This document shows, in pieces, positions 4,567-5,751 of a DNA stretch of 5,751 bases. How positions within the stretch are numbered: the stretch's first letter is position 1; each line of letters begins with the position of its first letter. Made by a program: the position numbers and the translations under genes. The notes below the pieces were generated by a model. It worked only from the letters and a program-made list of their open reading frames with translations. It was not told the DNA's origin and ran no database searches. The stretch comes from ARS1285 sp039796495 (GTDB taxonomy: Archaea; Nanobdellota; Nanobdellia; Pacearchaeales; GW2011-AR1): the NCBI GenBank assembly GCA_039796495.1, contig JBDKJQ010000060.1:1-5751 (forward strand), in the 5' to 3' direction.

Positions 4567-5715
4567 TTATTTTCCATACCTCTTCTTCATCTCCTTCACA
4601 AATTTTTTGAAAGTATTTTTCTTAATCGCCTCTTTCGCACGAGCAATCAATGACTGCATAAAATAAATATTATGAATGCTGGCAAGTTCTTTGCCGACTG
4701 CTTCATCTTCCTTCAAAAGAAACCGGACATACGCACGTGAATAATTCGTGCAGGAAAAACACCCGCAACTTTTTTCAATAGGCCCCATATCCTGTTCATA
4801 TTTTTTATTTAAAATTTTTATTCTTCCATTGTGCGTAAAAAGAGTTCCCCGTCGGGCAGACTGCGTCGGCATCCGTGAATCAAAACAGTCGACGCCTAAT
4901 GCGATCGCCTCAAGCATCCAGACAGGATCTCCCTCGCCCATAAGGTAACAGATTTTTTCCGGGACAATTTTCTTATGAACCATAATGACTTCCTGTTCCA
5001 TTTTTTTCACCTTCCCCATGTTTCCTTCGTATAACGATTCCGGCAATGCAACGCCACCAATCGCATAACCATCAAACTCAAGAGGAAGTAATTTCTTGAT
5101 GCATAATTCTCTCAGATCTTTGTAAATCCCTCCCTGCGAGATTGCAAATAATAATTGCCGTTTTCCGGCAGGAATTTTTTTCTGCAACAGATCATGTTCT
5201 TTTTTGCATCGCTCAGCCCACAAAATAGTTCGTTCAACAGCTGCTTTGATCTCTTCTTTTGAATGCTCATAGAGCGGCATAGTGTCAAGGCACATCGCGA
5301 CATCTGCACCAATACCCAATTGAAGTTTCATATTTTCTTCCGGCGTCATGAAGATTCTCTCACCGGAAACCGGATTCTTGAAATAAACCCCTTTATCGTC
5401 GGATTTTATATACAGCGAATCAGAATACATCTGAAATCCCCCGGAATCTGTAAAATTAATCCCATAAAAATTCATGAATTTTTTAATGCCTCCGATTTTT
5501 TTCATGAATTGCAATCCTGGCCGAAGGGAGAGGATAAATGCATTCGAGATGATTGCCTTGGTACCCGTCTCATCAAGTTTTTTTGAATCCAAGAATTTTC
5601 CGACAGCTTTAGTGGCAACAGGCATAAAAAATGGCGTTTCAATCCTTCCCGATTTTGTTTGCAGGACACCAATACGTGCAGAAGTTTTTTTATCGCGATG
5701 AGTGATAGTGAACAT
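4567..5715 (-). CDS. tgt: tRNA-guanine transglycosylase, bacterial/eukaryotic (queuine-type) architecture
   Basis: The enzyme swaps a genetically encoded guanine in tRNA for a 7-deazaguanine base. The 382-residue (beta/alpha)8 protein matches the bacterial/eukaryotic length and ends after the zinc site; it lacks the C-terminal domains and PUA module of usual archaeal TgtA. Key residues are present: D90 in FTDSGGFQ, D144 in CLDTMP, QGG at 194-196, and nucleophile D279 in CFDSRMPTQSARRG. The zinc ligands are C317, C319, C322 (SCGCFSC) and H348 in SIHN. The MPT segment and TNYSRAY (323-329) are Q-type features; archaeal enzymes differ here. Pocket positions vary: Met146 replaces the Cys of bacteria (Val in eukaryotes), and GGVALPE (220-226) replaces GGLAVGE or GGLSGGE. 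The expected target is G34 of GUN-anticodon tRNAs, but whether preQ1, queuine or another base is used cannot be read from the sequence. It is probably monocistronic. Confidence 0.93.
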   Translation of the reverse strand: MFTITHRDKKTSARIGVLQTKSGRIETPFFMPVATKAVGKFLDSKKLDETGTKAIISNAFILSLRPGLQFMKKIGGIKKFMNFYGINFTDSGGFQMYSDSLYIKSDDKGVYFKNPVSGERIFMTPEENMKLQLGIGADVAMCLDTMPLYEHSKEEIKAAVERTILWAERCKKEHDLLQKKIPAGKRQLLFAISQGGIYKDLRELCIKKLLPLEFDGYAIGGVALPESLYEGNMGKVKKMEQEVIMVHKKIVPEKICYLMGEGDPVWMLEAIALGVDCFDSRMPTQSARRGTLFTHNGRIKILNKKYEQDMGPIEKSCGCFSCTNYSRAYVRFLLKEDEAVGKELASIHNIYFMQSLIARAKEAIKKNTFKKFVKEMKKRYGK

Positions 5716-5735
5716 GCTATTAATAAAAAAAGAGA

Positions 5736-5746
5736 TTTTAAATAGG
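5736..5746 (-). promoter_or_regulatory. TATA box of the TGT gene
   Basis: The minus strand reads CCTATTTAAAA, centred about 25 bases before the ATG at 5715, again predicting a leaderless mRNA. The CCTATTTAAA core is shared with the tRNase Z promoter at 2653-2662. The window ends five bases further on, so any upstream operator would be out of view. Confidence 0.5.
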
Positions 5747-5751
5747 TTTCA

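Noticed and set aside
5470..5511. TTCATGAATT repeated at 5472-5481 and 5502-5511, the first within a 12-base palindrome
   Set aside because: Both copies encode QFMKK/KFMNF in the TGT protein; the similarity follows from the protein sequence and AT-rich codons.
5112..5701. Frames of 66-107 codons on both strands within TGT
   Set aside because: All overlap highly conserved TGT motifs and show no independent coding features.
4567..5715. TGT gene truncated at its 3' end, having lost archaeal C-terminal domains
   Set aside because: The protein ends exactly where bacterial TGTs end and its internal motifs are Q-type, so it is a full-length enzyme of another class.

Overview
The window reads as a piece of an archaeal chromosome. 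The strongest signs are an Sm-like (SmAP/LSm) gene of archaeal type, a tRNA gene with no encoded CCA, and promoters whose AT-rich TATA boxes lie 24-27 bases upstream of the start codon, so most transcripts should be leaderless. Hand-sampled lines give about 35-45% G+C for most genes. Compact, mostly monocistronic genes and a two-membrane-segment beta-rich surface protein would suit a DPANN-type lineage such as the Woesearchaeota/Pacearchaeota group, but that placement is inference.

Layout: (1) 13-1320, minus strand, an AT-rich CPA2-type cation:proton antiporter. (2) 1321-1599, an intergenic stretch holding the antiporter promoter and a 66-codon open frame without ATG on the plus strand, possibly a gene remnant. 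(3) 1600-1673, minus, tRNA-Arg(TCT). (4) 1732-2595, minus, an exported or membrane-anchored beta-sandwich protein with one membrane segment at each end. (5) 2596-2692, a short divergent promoter region. (6) 2693-3610, plus, tRNase Z. (7) 3576-4079, minus, an unrecognised 167-residue protein whose 3' end overlaps tRNase Z by 35 bases. (8) 4182-4424, minus, the Sm-like RNA-binding protein. (9) 4425-4566, an intergenic region unusually rich in inverted repeats. (10) 4567-5715, minus, a tRNA-guanine transglycosylase (TGT) of bacterial/eukaryotic architecture.

Functionally the right half concerns RNA: tRNase Z trims tRNA 3' ends, the Sm-like protein binds U-rich RNA, and TGT exchanges a guanine in tRNA. 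They do not look like one operon, because each has its own promoter. The antiporter and the surface protein act at the membrane and have no visible link to the RNA genes.

The points most worth a second look are the Q-type rather than archaeosine-type TGT with an altered substrate pocket, the 19-bp perfect palindrome inside the Sm-like promoter, the cluster of ACATCAA/TTGATGT heptamers and inverted repeats around it, and the orphan 167-residue protein. No CRISPR array, insertion sequence or recognisable defence system was seen.
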